Source: Flagellimonas sp. S3867
GTDB taxonomy: Bacteria; Bacteroidota; Bacteroidia; Flavobacteriales; Flavobacteriaceae
Assembly (NCBI RefSeq): GCF_014698935.1
Contig: NZ_JACVMN010000001.1
Coordinates: forward strand, 1,054,001 to 1,118,000
Length of the DNA stretch: 64,000 bases
Reading direction: 5' to 3'
Below are positions 36,059 to 45,384 of this stretch, one piece after another. Numbering within the stretch: position 1 is the stretch's first letter; the number at the start of each line of letters is the position of its first letter. A program made the translations under genes and the position numbers. Below the pieces are notes generated by a model. It saw only the letters and a list, made by a program, of their open reading frames with translations. It searched no databases and was not told the origin of the DNA.

Positions 36059-37015
36059 ATGATGAACAAAATCAAAATCAAATTGACAGTGTTGCTTGCA
36101 CTTACCCTCGCAATCATTTCATGTAAGCAAAAAGCCAATGCGAATCAATCCGAAGAAAAAAATAAATCCATTGCCGATTCTGAACTGGAAAAAAAGGAGG
36201 AGAATAAAAAAGGAACCCCTGACTTAGGACCTAATTTTAATCCAGTAAGAGCAGAAATTGCATACTATTCCTATATCGGTGATACTCAGGATAATTCCAG
36301 AATCTTTATTTCCAATTTGGATGGCAGTCAAGTGCGTGATGTGTCCGCATTAGATTCATTAGGTTTTCATACAGAACCCAAATGGTCTCGGGATGGAAAA
36401 AAGATTGGGTACACCAACTTTGTGGATGACGGTGCCAGAATTATGGCCATTGATGCCGACGGAAAGAACCTTCAAAAACTTGCAAAAGTATCAGAAGATG
36501 GTTTTCATATGTTTACTTCATGGGACCTATCAGGAGATGGCTATTTTTTCTTTCATTGGCCCAAAGAAGGGTTCACTCCTGATGTATACCATGCTAAAAA
36601 CGGCAGCATAGAACGATTGACAGAAAATGGAAGAACCAATGGCCCACAAATGACGTCGGAAGGCAAGCTTTATATCAATAGAATAGATGATTTGGAAAAG
36701 TATGTAATCACAAAACAATTGTTCGATCTAAAGACAAAAAGCACTGTTGACGTTCCAGAACTTGAGGGGCATTTTATAACAGGAATTCATGCATTAAAAA
36801 CAGTTGACACACAAGATTCAACCACTTTTATTTTGGAAAATTTGGAAGGAAACGATCTAAAGGAATTAGGCAGTGTTCCCTACAAAGGGATTATGTTTAC
36901 CGTCCTTGACAAAGACTTGAAATATGTAGCGTATAATACCAGTTTTGAAGATGGAGCCGAGATTCATCTACTGGAAATTTCTACAGGTAAAATTATCAAG
37001 CTAACCGAAAACTAA
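36059..37015 (+). CDS. PD40 (TolB-like) propeller lipoprotein
   Basis: 318 residues from the ATG at 36059 (next ATG three bases later); a TTG at 36044 would give an odd leader. Signal with lipobox LAIISC. Blades include IFISNLDGSQVRDVSAL, KWSRDGKKIGYTN, IDADGKNLQKLAK and HLLEISTGKIIKLTEN. It is shorter than the 31809-32825 protein and only distantly similar. It is followed by a hydrolase gene eight bases downstream, probably one transcript. Confidence 0.85.
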   Translation: MMNKIKIKLTVLLALTLAIISCKQKANANQSEEKNKSIADSELEKKEENKKGTPDLGPNFNPVRAEIAYYSYIGDTQDNSRIFISNLDGSQVRDVSALDSLGFHTEPKWSRDGKKIGYTNFVDDGARIMAIDADGKNLQKLAKVSEDGFHMFTSWDLSGDGYFFFHWPKEGFTPDVYHAKNGSIERLTENGRTNGPQMTSEGKLYINRIDDLEKYVITKQLFDLKTKSTVDVPELEGHFITGIHALKTVDTQDSTTFILENLEGNDLKELGSVPYKGIMFTVLDKDLKYVAYNTSFEDGAEIHLLEISTGKIIKLTEN

Positions 37016-37023
37016 AGAACCTC

Positions 37024-37695
37024 ATGATCATCAACAAACATTTTTTTGGTTTAATGCTATGTCTAAGTTTTCTATTTGCACATGGCCAACAAAAGGTGAT
37101 AGAGTTACCTCTGGGAAGCAAAAAGCTATTGGTTAGAATTATCGAGCCGGAAGGGTTTTCACCTGATAAAGCATATCCTATACTACTGGGTCCAGGTTTG
37201 GACGGGGGAAATTTGAATACGGGATGCAGATTTTTCGGTAGCAATGCGGAAAAATATGGATGGATTTTAATCGAAAGTCTTGTTCATATGGAGAAAAGAG
37301 CCGTCGTAAAAGTTTTAGTAGAATATTTAAAGAAGGAATACAAGGTCAACGAACTTTTTATTTTGGGTTTTTCTGCAAACAGTATTGACGCCTTTCAAAT
37401 TGCTTCCACCTATAACCACCTTTTTACAGGTGTAATAGGAATGCCCGGGAATCCAAACATTAGTAATTTAACTACGCTTAAGAGGCTTGTCAATACCAAG
37501 GTTCTGATGATTGTTGGAGAAAAGGATGTCTATTGGAAAAACAGGGCCAAAAAAGCAAAGGAAATTATGGATAGTCATAAAATCAAAAACACCCTGGTGG
37601 TTATTCCCAATGGAGGACATATTCTAGACGAATTGGCTGGCAAACCGCTATTTGATCTTCTTGGTAAAATGATTTCTTCTAAAACAAATCAATAG
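37024..37695 (+). CDS. Exported alpha/beta hydrolase
   Basis: 223 residues with a signal peptide ending AHGQ. Alpha/beta hydrolase fold: nucleophile elbow GFSANS (serine at about residue 117; the usual GxSxG has Asn-Ser here), acidic residue in MIVGEKDVYW and histidine in NGGHILDELAG. Size and lack of a lid suggest an esterase, dienelactone hydrolase or peptidase-like enzyme acting on a small ester. Follows the PD40 gene by eight bases. Specificity is unknown. Confidence 0.8.
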   Translation: MIINKHFFGLMLCLSFLFAHGQQKVIELPLGSKKLLVRIIEPEGFSPDKAYPILLGPGLDGGNLNTGCRFFGSNAEKYGWILIESLVHMEKRAVVKVLVEYLKKEYKVNELFILGFSANSIDAFQIASTYNHLFTGVIGMPGNPNISNLTTLKRLVNTKVLMIVGEKDVYWKNRAKKAKEIMDSHKIKNTLVVIPNGGHILDELAGKPLFDLLGKMISSKTNQ

Positions 37696-37878
37696 TTTGA
37701 CCTTATTTAAACTACCTCGATCATTGCTTTGGCAGAAGTTGTTCAGATTTCATTTACAGTACCCGGAATCTATTCCTTATATTCCCTTTACTATCCTGAT
37801 TTTTTGTAATACACAACTTGAATTGGATTACCACAAGTTTGTGTTTTCAATTTCCCTCAAAAAAATGTTCATAAAAGA

Positions 37879-37902
37879 ATTGGGGTGAAATATCACCCCA
37901 AT
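37879..37902. terminator. Strong hairpin, terminator candidate at the 3' end of the beta-glucan operon
   Basis: ATTGGGGTGA / TCACCCCAAT, a perfect 10-bp stem with a 4-base loop. It lies 92 bases past the cytoplasmic GH17 stop on the minus strand, followed by TCTTTT. On the plus strand it lies about 185 bases past the hydrolase gene. The rest of the 37696-37993 gap holds no gene I recognise. Confidence 0.65.
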
Positions 37903-37993
37903 CTTCCTTCCATTAAACTCCAAAAAAATAAACAATAATAATAAATGGAAATTCTTAATGACCCAATTGTTGGGTTGGGTCAACCTTATGTTT

Positions 37994-38878
37994 TTAAAAT
38001 TTTAGCTTTTCATCTTTGTCCCAAAGTCCCCAATAGGCACCTACGTCACCTTCGTCCCCAACTTTCCAAGACTCGTCGAACGAAGAGAAATAGAATATTT
38101 CAATATCTTCTTCTTCCGACCATTTTTGGGTATTCATAAAATATTTCATGGCATTTTCAAAAGATGGGAACGCGCCTTCTAAATTGGTGCCTTGACTAGG
38201 CCATCCTGTTTCTGAAATAATCACTTTTTTACCGTTCCCCGCTCGTTGCGCTTGTCGGTACATGTCTTTCATATATAACAAGGAATAATCCAAGTCACAA
38301 CCTTCCCAAAAAGGATAACAATTGGCCAAAATAACATCACAGGCTTCAGTTATACGCGGACGTTCCCTGAACTCGTAATAAGCGTCAACATAACCGACGG
38401 TGGTCTCAGGAATTGCATCCTTGACCAAATGGATAAAATCGAGCAATTCATCTTCAGTAAGGTCCCCGCGATACATTACCTCATTTCCTACTGCTGCGAT
38501 ATCCACATAACCCTTATTGGCCAATTCGATTAATCCAGCAATTTCCTTCTCGTTAATTTCAGGATTATCGCCCAACCAAGCTCCCACCATGGTCTTGATT
38601 CCATACTCCTTTGCAATCCGGGGAATGATTTCGTTCCCATCTGTACAGGAGAATGAACGTATCCATTTTGTATAGGGTTTGATAATCTCCATACGCTGCC
38701 GAATTTGCTCTTCGGTAATCTGGTCACCTGGATTCTGGCCTTCTACATACGGACTGAAACATAGCCCGTGCATACCTTCATTTAAAACTTCTCTGCACAA
38801 TTGTTTAAGTTCTTTTTCATTTTTCCCAGCATAATCCAATGAAGCTAGATTAAGAAATCGTTCTGCTTTGTATGACAT
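37994..38878 (-). CDS. Cytoplasmic GH17 beta-1,3-glucanase/exo-beta-glucosidase-like enzyme
   Basis: 294 residues, no signal peptide (MSYKAERFLNLA). GH17 TIM barrel with the acid/base in AVGNEVMYRGD (Glu133) and the nucleophile in IISETGWPSQG (Glu223). A cytosolic GH17 suits hydrolysis of imported laminari-oligosaccharides, complementing the phosphorylase. The bacterial GH17 group includes exo-glucosidases and transglycosylases, so the exact activity is open. Last gene of the operon, 55 bases after a GPH transporter. Confidence 0.9.
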   Translation of the reverse strand: MSYKAERFLNLASLDYAGKNEKELKQLCREVLNEGMHGLCFSPYVEGQNPGDQITEEQIRQRMEIIKPYTKWIRSFSCTDGNEIIPRIAKEYGIKTMVGAWLGDNPEINEKEIAGLIELANKGYVDIAAVGNEVMYRGDLTEDELLDFIHLVKDAIPETTVGYVDAYYEFRERPRITEACDVILANCYPFWEGCDLDYSLLYMKDMYRQAQRAGNGKKVIISETGWPSQGTNLEGAFPSFENAMKYFMNTQKWSEEEDIEIFYFSSFDESWKVGDEGDVGAYWGLWDKDEKLKF

Positions 38879-38933
38879 AATTTTTCTTCAATTGTTATTC
38901 TTAATTCTGTACTCTACTATTATCTACCAAATT

Positions 38934-40358
38934 TTAAGAGACTCCCTCTTTCCTTTTTTCCAGTTCTGCCCTAATTTTATTGGCTCGTTCTTCTGTTACA
39001 TCGTATGTGCGCATTATTAGCATTGCACCTATGGTTCCCAACATTGGAAAGAAGCAAAAGAACGCATGAAGTCCATCTACAGCTCCCTGTTGTTCCGTGG
39101 TCGCCAGGTCAGGGTTAAAACCAACAAGGGCGATAATTACCCCACTCAAGGCTCCTGCTATGGCAAAACCTACTTTAACCATCCACCAGTAAATGGCTCC
39201 AAAAATTCCTTCTCGTTGTTTACCTGTGTTCATTTCGTCAATATCAATCACATCGGCAGTCATCGACATCATTATGGTGAATAAACTTCCTATTCCGAAT
39301 GAAAATAAGGGCAATGCAATGATGTACATCCATGGTTTACCGGGAATAAATAAAAAATATAACATGATATACCCAACAATGGAAATCGATTGTGATATCA
39401 TGAATGCTTTTTTCTTACCCATCTGTTTTGACATCCATGTAACTACAGGGATTACAATAAATGTAGTACCCAGTGCACCTATACACCCAAATAATGCAAC
39501 CCAAATACCTGTAGCTCCCGCATCACCATTAAATAACTTGTACACTATAACAAAGTATGTAAGTGCAGCCACTGTATTAAATGCATTAAAAATCAAAAAC
39601 GTTGCGCCACATAGTTTTCTAAACTCACGGATTTTAAAAGCTTCTTTAAAACTATGGACAATTTTCTTTAGACTACCCCCAATATTGGCGGCATTTAAAG
39701 GTTCATAATCTTCTTCTAGGGTCGATTTACTTTTAATGAAAATTGCTGGAACAATGGCACAAATTGCACACGGGATTGCCACCCAAATAGCCAGTTCCCG
39801 AACAGCAACATCTGAAGATGGAAACCAATCTTTATCATCCATAATGACCCAAAACCAAGGAGCTATAACCCACGCCCATTGGCCTATCCATTGCGCAATT
39901 GCCATGATATTGGTACGCTCGTGAAAATCGTCACTCATTTCATAGCCCATCGCCACATAGGGTACACTAAATAGGGTAAGTCCTACATAAAATACTATGG
40001 ACCAAAGAAAGAAATACCAAAAATTGTATTGCAGCGAATTCTCTGCATATAGCTGCCACATAAAAATAAATGCCACACCCATTAAAAATGCACCAGCTAA
40101 AACATACTGTTTTCGTCTTCCCCATTTTGACTTGGTGTTGTCCGAAACGAAACCCATAATAGGGTCGATAATGGCATCAAAAATTCTTGGGAAAAAATAG
40201 AGCAATGACCACAACCACCCATTAAATCCCAACGATTGCACCAGAACCACCATAAAAATTCCAAGAATGGCCGGGAACATTTGGTTCGCAAACATTCCTA
40301 TTCCAAAAGCTATCTTTTGATCAAGTGGAACACTATGTTTCTTTACTGTACGAATCAT
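38934..40358 (-). CDS. GPH-family sugar:cation symporter (MFS), copy 2
   Basis: 474 residues, 12 hydrophobic segments. Glycoside-pentoside-hexuronide family signature between the first helices: FDAIIDPIMGFVSDNTKSKWGRRKQYVLAG. Members bring oligosaccharides or glycosides across the inner membrane with Na+ or H+. It resembles the second GPH gene at 41080-42510 (about the same length and signature), suggesting duplication with possible division of substrates by chain length or linkage. Third from the end of the operon; the 61-base gap upstream holds nothing. Confidence 0.92.
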   Translation of the reverse strand: MIRTVKKHSVPLDQKIAFGIGMFANQMFPAILGIFMVVLVQSLGFNGWLWSLLYFFPRIFDAIIDPIMGFVSDNTKSKWGRRKQYVLAGAFLMGVAFIFMWQLYAENSLQYNFWYFFLWSIVFYVGLTLFSVPYVAMGYEMSDDFHERTNIMAIAQWIGQWAWVIAPWFWVIMDDKDWFPSSDVAVRELAIWVAIPCAICAIVPAIFIKSKSTLEEDYEPLNAANIGGSLKKIVHSFKEAFKIREFRKLCGATFLIFNAFNTVAALTYFVIVYKLFNGDAGATGIWVALFGCIGALGTTFIVIPVVTWMSKQMGKKKAFMISQSISIVGYIMLYFLFIPGKPWMYIIALPLFSFGIGSLFTIMMSMTADVIDIDEMNTGKQREGIFGAIYWWMVKVGFAIAGALSGVIIALVGFNPDLATTEQQGAVDGLHAFFCFFPMLGTIGAMLIMRTYDVTEERANKIRAELEKRKEGVS

Positions 40359-40419
40359 AAAATGGGTTATTGTAACAATCTAAATTCCTATGGCTAAAAA
40401 ATACTTAGTCTGTGTAGCA

Positions 40420-41034
40420 CTAAAATACGCCTCTACAATTCTTACTCGTGTAAATCACCAAACGCTCCACTTCTTTGGCTCCGGCTGGCATTTCTGCCAA
40501 TTGTAGACCAGGATAATCGTCTGCTTCCTTCCATTTTGCTATTGTAGCGCTAAAAAATGATGAGGCATTGGAATCTGCTTCATAAATGATTAAATCATAG
40601 GCCTCACCTTTATCTCCGCCAAAACGAGTAACAACCTGCCATTCACCATCTCTTTTGTAAGATGTGTTTGTGTGATCTGATTGGGGATAATATCTATCAT
40701 CAGTGGGTCTAATGATCACCCAAATATCTTTTTTATGTGATTCAGGATAAACTCCCATGGTTAAAATGCGACAATCCACAGAATCTTTATCTATTGGAGA
40801 GACGACCTTTACGCTATTCACCGGTCCATCCATCTTTAATTTTTTACCAATGGAAACTTGTTCCATTTGGGTGTTGTAATTGACCAGGTCTGACGAATAA
40901 CTGCCGTAAATCATCATTAAAACACCAAGAATTCCTAAAGGAATCCCCAACTTGGAACTACCTTTTTTACTTGCAAGTAGTGCAATTAAGACAAATAAAA
41001 CTCCAATTATTAGTATTACCAGTTTTGTTGACAT
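40420..41034 (-). CDS. Unknown membrane-anchored protein between the two GPH transporters
   Basis: 204 residues. Two hydrophobic segments at about 5-21 and 29-47 form a hairpin (LVILIIGVLFVLIALLASKK, then a basic turn and PLGILGVLMMIYGSY). The rest is soluble, with a beta-rich domain containing MDGPVNSVKVVSPIDKDSVD and IWVIIRPTDDRYYP; two cysteines at about 88 and 200. I do not recognise a family. The residue pattern suggests the soluble domain is outside the membrane. Its place between two symporters in the operon suggests an accessory role for uptake or sensing. Confidence 0.65.
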   Translation of the reverse strand: MSTKLVILIIGVLFVLIALLASKKGSSKLGIPLGILGVLMMIYGSYSSDLVNYNTQMEQVSIGKKLKMDGPVNSVKVVSPIDKDSVDCRILTMGVYPESHKKDIWVIIRPTDDRYYPQSDHTNTSYKRDGEWQVVTRFGGDKGEAYDLIIYEADSNASSFFSATIAKWKEADDYPGLQLAEMPAGAKEVERLVIYTSKNCRGVF

Positions 41035-41079
41035 CTTATTATTTTTTTAGTTATATATTCAGTTAACAATGCAACATTG

Positions 41080-42510
41080 TTATAATACTCCTCTTCTTTC
41101 TTCTAGTTGAGCTTTAATATCTTTCGCTCTTTCTTCGGACAAACTGTATTTCCACATAATCCAAATAGCCAAGGCCGCAGTTACCACAGGTATAATGATA
41201 TCTGCTATTCGCAATTTGGTCATCGTGTCGACCGTTTGCGTAGCCGCATTACCGTCAAAACCTATTACCTTTAATACCAGGCCACCCAAAACCAGTGCTA
41301 ATCCTTGTCCAAGTTTTACGACCCACCAGTATAATGCTCCAAAAGTACCTTCCTTCCTCGGCATTCCGTTAACAAGTTCATCCAAATCACAAACATCGGC
41401 TGTCATACTCATCATCAATGTGAATAAACTTCCTAAACCAAATGACATTAAAGGTATTGGAACAAAAGAAAGCCAAATATTCTCAGGGGTAAAAGCCCAC
41501 CATTTCATGGCATACCCAACAATAGAGAGGGCCGTTGAAATAATAAACGCTTTCCTTTTACCCCATTTTTCAGCCATTTTTGATACAATTGGAATGACCA
41601 AAAACGCCGAAACCAATGCTCCAACAGAACTAAACCATGCAGGCCATGTAGAAGTGGCTTCATAACTACCGTTAAAAATGTAAAAAACGAAAATGAAAAA
41701 ACTAAAAGATGCCACAATTTGGTACCCATTAAATACTAAAAAAGTCGCACCGCATAACTTCATAAAGGGTTTATTCTTTACAGCCTCTTTTATACTGCCC
41801 AACAAATCCTTCAAACTGCTAAATATTGAAGTAAAAGTTAATTTTTTTCTATTTCCCATATGGGAAGCATCAATACCTCTACAAAAAATAGCTGGCAAAA
41901 GCCCTAGAAGTAAACATGCTACACCAACATACATTGCCATTGTCCTTACTCCTTCGGCTTGATTACTAAAAAAATCCGGATCAGCGATAATTACCCAAAA
42001 CCAAGGCACAATTACCCAAGCCAACAGTCCAACTGTTTGCGAAAATGCCATTAAACGAGTACGCTCGTTGTAGTCGGAAGTCATTTCATACCCTAAGCCA
42101 ACCAAAGGTGTAGCAAACATGGTGTTTCCAATAAGAAAAACCATTGACATAATTAGGAAGTACCAAAAATTATAATCTGAAGAATTGTTTTCATGCAGTT
42201 GCCAAAGCAAAACAAATGTAATGGCACTTAAAATACCTCCCACAAAAATATACGGTCTTCTTCTACCCCATTTTGAACTCGTGTTATCTGAGATAAATCC
42301 CATAATAGGGTCGGTAATAGCATCAAAAAAACGTGGTAATCCACCTAAAAGTCCTGCCAAAAATGGGTCCATGCCAAAAGCAGTTAGCAAAAAGAACATA
42401 AAGAATCCCAATGCTCCTGGATATAAGTTCAAAACCAAATGTCCTGCTCCAAAAGCGGCTTTTTGCCCCAAAGGAACTCTATCTGTTTTGATGGTTTTTA
42501 CGTTTGACAT
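41080..42510 (-). CDS. GPH-family sugar:cation symporter (MFS), copy 1
   Basis: 476 residues, 12 hydrophobic segments. GPH signature FDAITDPIMGFISDNTSSKWGRRRPYIFVGG. Like its paralog at 38934-40358, it should import glucosides or oligosaccharides produced in the periplasm. Presence of two such symporters plus a sugar porter in one operon points to at least three transported products, for example laminaribiose, longer oligosaccharides and glucose. Distance to GH30 is 34 bases. Confidence 0.92.
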   Translation of the reverse strand: MSNVKTIKTDRVPLGQKAAFGAGHLVLNLYPGALGFFMFFLLTAFGMDPFLAGLLGGLPRFFDAITDPIMGFISDNTSSKWGRRRPYIFVGGILSAITFVLLWQLHENNSSDYNFWYFLIMSMVFLIGNTMFATPLVGLGYEMTSDYNERTRLMAFSQTVGLLAWVIVPWFWVIIADPDFFSNQAEGVRTMAMYVGVACLLLGLLPAIFCRGIDASHMGNRKKLTFTSIFSSLKDLLGSIKEAVKNKPFMKLCGATFLVFNGYQIVASFSFFIFVFYIFNGSYEATSTWPAWFSSVGALVSAFLVIPIVSKMAEKWGKRKAFIISTALSIVGYAMKWWAFTPENIWLSFVPIPLMSFGLGSLFTLMMSMTADVCDLDELVNGMPRKEGTFGALYWWVVKLGQGLALVLGGLVLKVIGFDGNAATQTVDTMTKLRIADIIIPVVTAALAIWIMWKYSLSEERAKDIKAQLEERRGVL

Positions 42511-42544
42511 AATTTTAGTTTTTGTTAGTAATAGTTGGTTCCTT

Positions 42545-44041
42545 TTATGATTTACTAGGTATTAAAATAGTTTGTATGGCCTGGGGACTTATTGTTATCC
42601 CAGATGCATTTTCACCTAGTGCAAGTGTTGTATGTTTGGTTTCATTATCCTGATTCAATAGTATTACCACGATGGACCCATCAGGATTTCTGGCAGCTGT
42701 GACCTGTAAAGATTCGTCGGTATGTTCAAAACCAATCCGGACAGCTCCAGGTCTGATGTATTTACTGAAATGGGCCATGGTGTAGTAAAGCGGTGTAAAA
42801 TACACCTCATCTTTATCAGGGTCGACAATAACTGGGGCAACGCACCAATTTTTAAACCAATTGGGGCCTCCTTTGGTATCCAGAACCATATTCCAATCGA
42901 CCCAGCCATCTACCCAATTGTTCAAACAACCTATAATATCCCTTGCATATCGATACACCGGAACATATTTTGGATGTAGGTGTTTTTGGCTTTCGGGAGC
43001 CCAATCCCAACCCCAATCCGTTGCTTCTTTGGACCAATACCATGCATCATCGTTCCATTTTGGCACTTGGGCATCAACACAGGCTTCGGTTTGAATAAGA
43101 TATTTATCCGGAGCTTTTTCATGAGCGTATTGCAATTCTTCAGGAAACACTTCATAGGTACTGGCATACCAATGGATAGCCGTTCCGTTAAAGTATTTGG
43201 AGCTTGCTTGGTCTTTGAACATTTCATCAACCCATTCCTGCAGATGTTCCCGATTTTGGTCATATCCTAGAATTTTCACCTCGCTTTTGCCATCTTTTTC
43301 CAGTTTTGGACCTAAATGATTTTGAACGAATTGAGTCATTTCAGCAGGAGAGAAATGCATGCTTTCCCAATTATTGTCGTTGCCCAAGGGTTCATTTTCT
43401 ACTGTAAAACCCCAAATATCAATTCCTTCGGCTTTATAAGCGTCGATATATTTTGAGAAGAACAAGGCCCAAGTATCATAGAATTCGGGCAGTAGTTTGC
43501 CTCCCCTCCAGTCGTTATTATCCTTCATCCAAGGTGGAGCTGTCCATGGAGAAGCCAATATCTTAAATCCATCTTTGGAAGTAGCCATGGCCTCTTTGAT
43601 AAAAGGAATGATATCATCTTGGTCTTCTTGAACAGAAAAATGTTCAAGTTCCAAATCTCCATCAACTGGAGCGTATGAATAGTTACCTAATGAAAAATCA
43701 CAGGAGTTCATGTGTGTTCTGGTCAAGGAATATCGAGCTCCATCTTCACCAAAATAAGCTTCTATGACCTTTTTTCGGTTGTCCTTGCCTAGTCTGTTCA
43801 ACAGGGAAGCTGAAGCTTCTGTAAATGAGCCACCAAATCCGGTAATGGTCTGAAACTTTTGATCAGGAAACAGCTTGATTTGTGAAGCATTATCCCCATC
43901 GGAGAATTCGTTAATGGCTGTCAGTTGGTTTCCTGCAGCAGAAGTCTCATAAATTTCCAAATCCAATTTGTTATGCGTACAAGAACTTAACATCATTATC
44001 GATACCAATAAGTAAACACTTTTGTTGAACATATTTTTCAT
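42545..44041 (-). CDS. GH30 beta-1,6-glucanase/glucosidase-like lipoprotein
   Basis: 498 residues. Lipobox MLSSC (Cys21). GH30 (alpha/beta)8 barrel plus side beta domain, with conserved TITGFGGSFTEAS, acid/base in TVENEP (Glu217) and nucleophile in YLIQTEAC (Glu319). Family members in laminarin loci remove or cut beta-1,6-linked glucose branches. Cleavage of side chains would supply linear beta-1,3-glucan to the GH16 and GH17 enzymes. The location is outer membrane or periplasm. 35-base gap from GH17. Confidence 0.92.
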   Translation of the reverse strand: MKNMFNKSVYLLVSIMMLSSCTHNKLDLEIYETSAAGNQLTAINEFSDGDNASQIKLFPDQKFQTITGFGGSFTEASASLLNRLGKDNRKKVIEAYFGEDGARYSLTRTHMNSCDFSLGNYSYAPVDGDLELEHFSVQEDQDDIIPFIKEAMATSKDGFKILASPWTAPPWMKDNNDWRGGKLLPEFYDTWALFFSKYIDAYKAEGIDIWGFTVENEPLGNDNNWESMHFSPAEMTQFVQNHLGPKLEKDGKSEVKILGYDQNREHLQEWVDEMFKDQASSKYFNGTAIHWYASTYEVFPEELQYAHEKAPDKYLIQTEACVDAQVPKWNDDAWYWSKEATDWGWDWAPESQKHLHPKYVPVYRYARDIIGCLNNWVDGWVDWNMVLDTKGGPNWFKNWCVAPVIVDPDKDEVYFTPLYYTMAHFSKYIRPGAVRIGFEHTDESLQVTAARNPDGSIVVILLNQDNETKHTTLALGENASGITISPQAIQTILIPSKS

Positions 44042-44076
44042 TTTTGACGAAGGCTGTTGAATCTAATCTCGATACG

Positions 44077-45369
44077 TCAATGCGTTACCTCATATTCTTT
44101 TTTTAAAGGAGGAACCAAAACATCTTTAAGCAACGCTTCTTTATCTCCATCGTACGTTTTGGTTATTGGATTTCCATTTCTTGTCAAACCTTTGAATATT
44201 CCTTGATCCACCAAATCCCATAATGCATATTTTGCCTGTCCATCCAATGTGAACAATCCAAAATGGTTCTCGGACCCATTTTTATTGTGTGCATCTTTCC
44301 ATTTTTCGTTGAACGCTTCAAAGTAGAAACAGGAAATTCCTGCTTTGTTGGTCCATTCCCTAAGGTGTTTGTGATAAAGTGCTTCTTTATATTCATCGGT
44401 AGCTCTAGAACCTTTTGGGCCATAATGTCCGCTGGATATGGTTGCCCATCCGGTTTCTCCGATATGGATGGGTTTATCTACTCCCAAGCTTTTTACATAA
44501 TTTGATACAGCATCATATTGTGCCATTGCAAAGGCTTTTGACCTTAACATGGCTGCTTCTATTTTTCCTATATCGGAAAGCGGTTCCTCATCATCAGGCA
44601 CCAGCCAGAATTCCGGATTGTAATGGGAATTGTGATATGCGTAGGTATGCATGGAGATATAGTCCACTGCCTTTACCAATTTCTCCAAATCTTCGGTATG
44701 ATAACTGGAATCTCCGCCTCCCCAGGAAGAAAAATCGTCAGAACTGGTAATCCATAAGTCTTTGGACAGTTCTCCTTTTTCCTTGAGTTCCTGAAGATGG
44801 GTCACCCATTTTAGAATCACCCCTGGTTGTACATAATAGCTTGTAGCCCATTTTACCATTGCTTCGTTTCCAACGGCCAGAATTTTTACAATTTCTGGAT
44901 ACTGGTTGGCCAAAGCTACTGCCCTTGTAATTTCAGCTTCATTTTGCTCACTTTCAACATTGTGGTCGGGTTCCATACCGGTCCATGCATTCTTACAGTC
45001 GATCCACGCACCCAGCATCACATACATTTCAAACTGTGCATTTTCTTGCTTTAGCTCTTTTATAGCCTTCAATAAATTGGAAGCTTGCTGTAATTGCACA
45101 TTATAGGTACGAACAATTCTGATTCCCATGGCGGATAGAATCTTCATATCTTCCTTGAGTTGTTCTACTGTAGGTTGAATCTCACGAGTGATCTCTCTGT
45201 ATCCACCGTAGGAAATAGCCAAATAATCGGGATTGCCTAGTATATCCTTAGCTGTCACTTCTTGTTGTATTTGGGATTTATTCTCTTCACTATTTTTATT
45301 CTTGTCCTTACATGAATTACAAAGGATTAAAACCATTGCAACTAAGGTAATTTTTATAACTGGGTTCAT
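44077..45369 (-). CDS. GH17 lipoprotein
   Basis: 430 residues. Lipobox LILCNSC (Cys20). GH17 catalytic motifs: AVGNEAM (acid/base Glu169) and IHIGETGWATI (nucleophile Glu305). The C-terminus FYFEAFNEKWKD is a typical GH17 substrate-site loop. It is larger than the cytoplasmic GH17 because of a linker and extra loops. Acts on beta-1,3-glucan or oligosaccharides at the outer membrane or in the periplasm. 15 bases downstream of the phosphorylase gene. Confidence 0.92.
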   Translation of the reverse strand: MNPVIKITLVAMVLILCNSCKDKNKNSEENKSQIQQEVTAKDILGNPDYLAISYGGYREITREIQPTVEQLKEDMKILSAMGIRIVRTYNVQLQQASNLLKAIKELKQENAQFEMYVMLGAWIDCKNAWTGMEPDHNVESEQNEAEITRAVALANQYPEIVKILAVGNEAMVKWATSYYVQPGVILKWVTHLQELKEKGELSKDLWITSSDDFSSWGGGDSSYHTEDLEKLVKAVDYISMHTYAYHNSHYNPEFWLVPDDEEPLSDIGKIEAAMLRSKAFAMAQYDAVSNYVKSLGVDKPIHIGETGWATISSGHYGPKGSRATDEYKEALYHKHLREWTNKAGISCFYFEAFNEKWKDAHNKNGSENHFGLFTLDGQAKYALWDLVDQGIFKGLTRNGNPITKTYDGDKEALLKDVLVPPLKKEYEVTH

Positions 45370-45384
45370 AGTATTCCTTTTTTT

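Noticed and set aside
39193..39708. Plus-strand reading frames inside transporter genes (also 41195-41665, 3383-3727, 4490-5032)
   Set aside because: They are antisense to well-supported genes, have no recognisable domain and show compositions expected from complementary membrane or AAA+ coding sequence.
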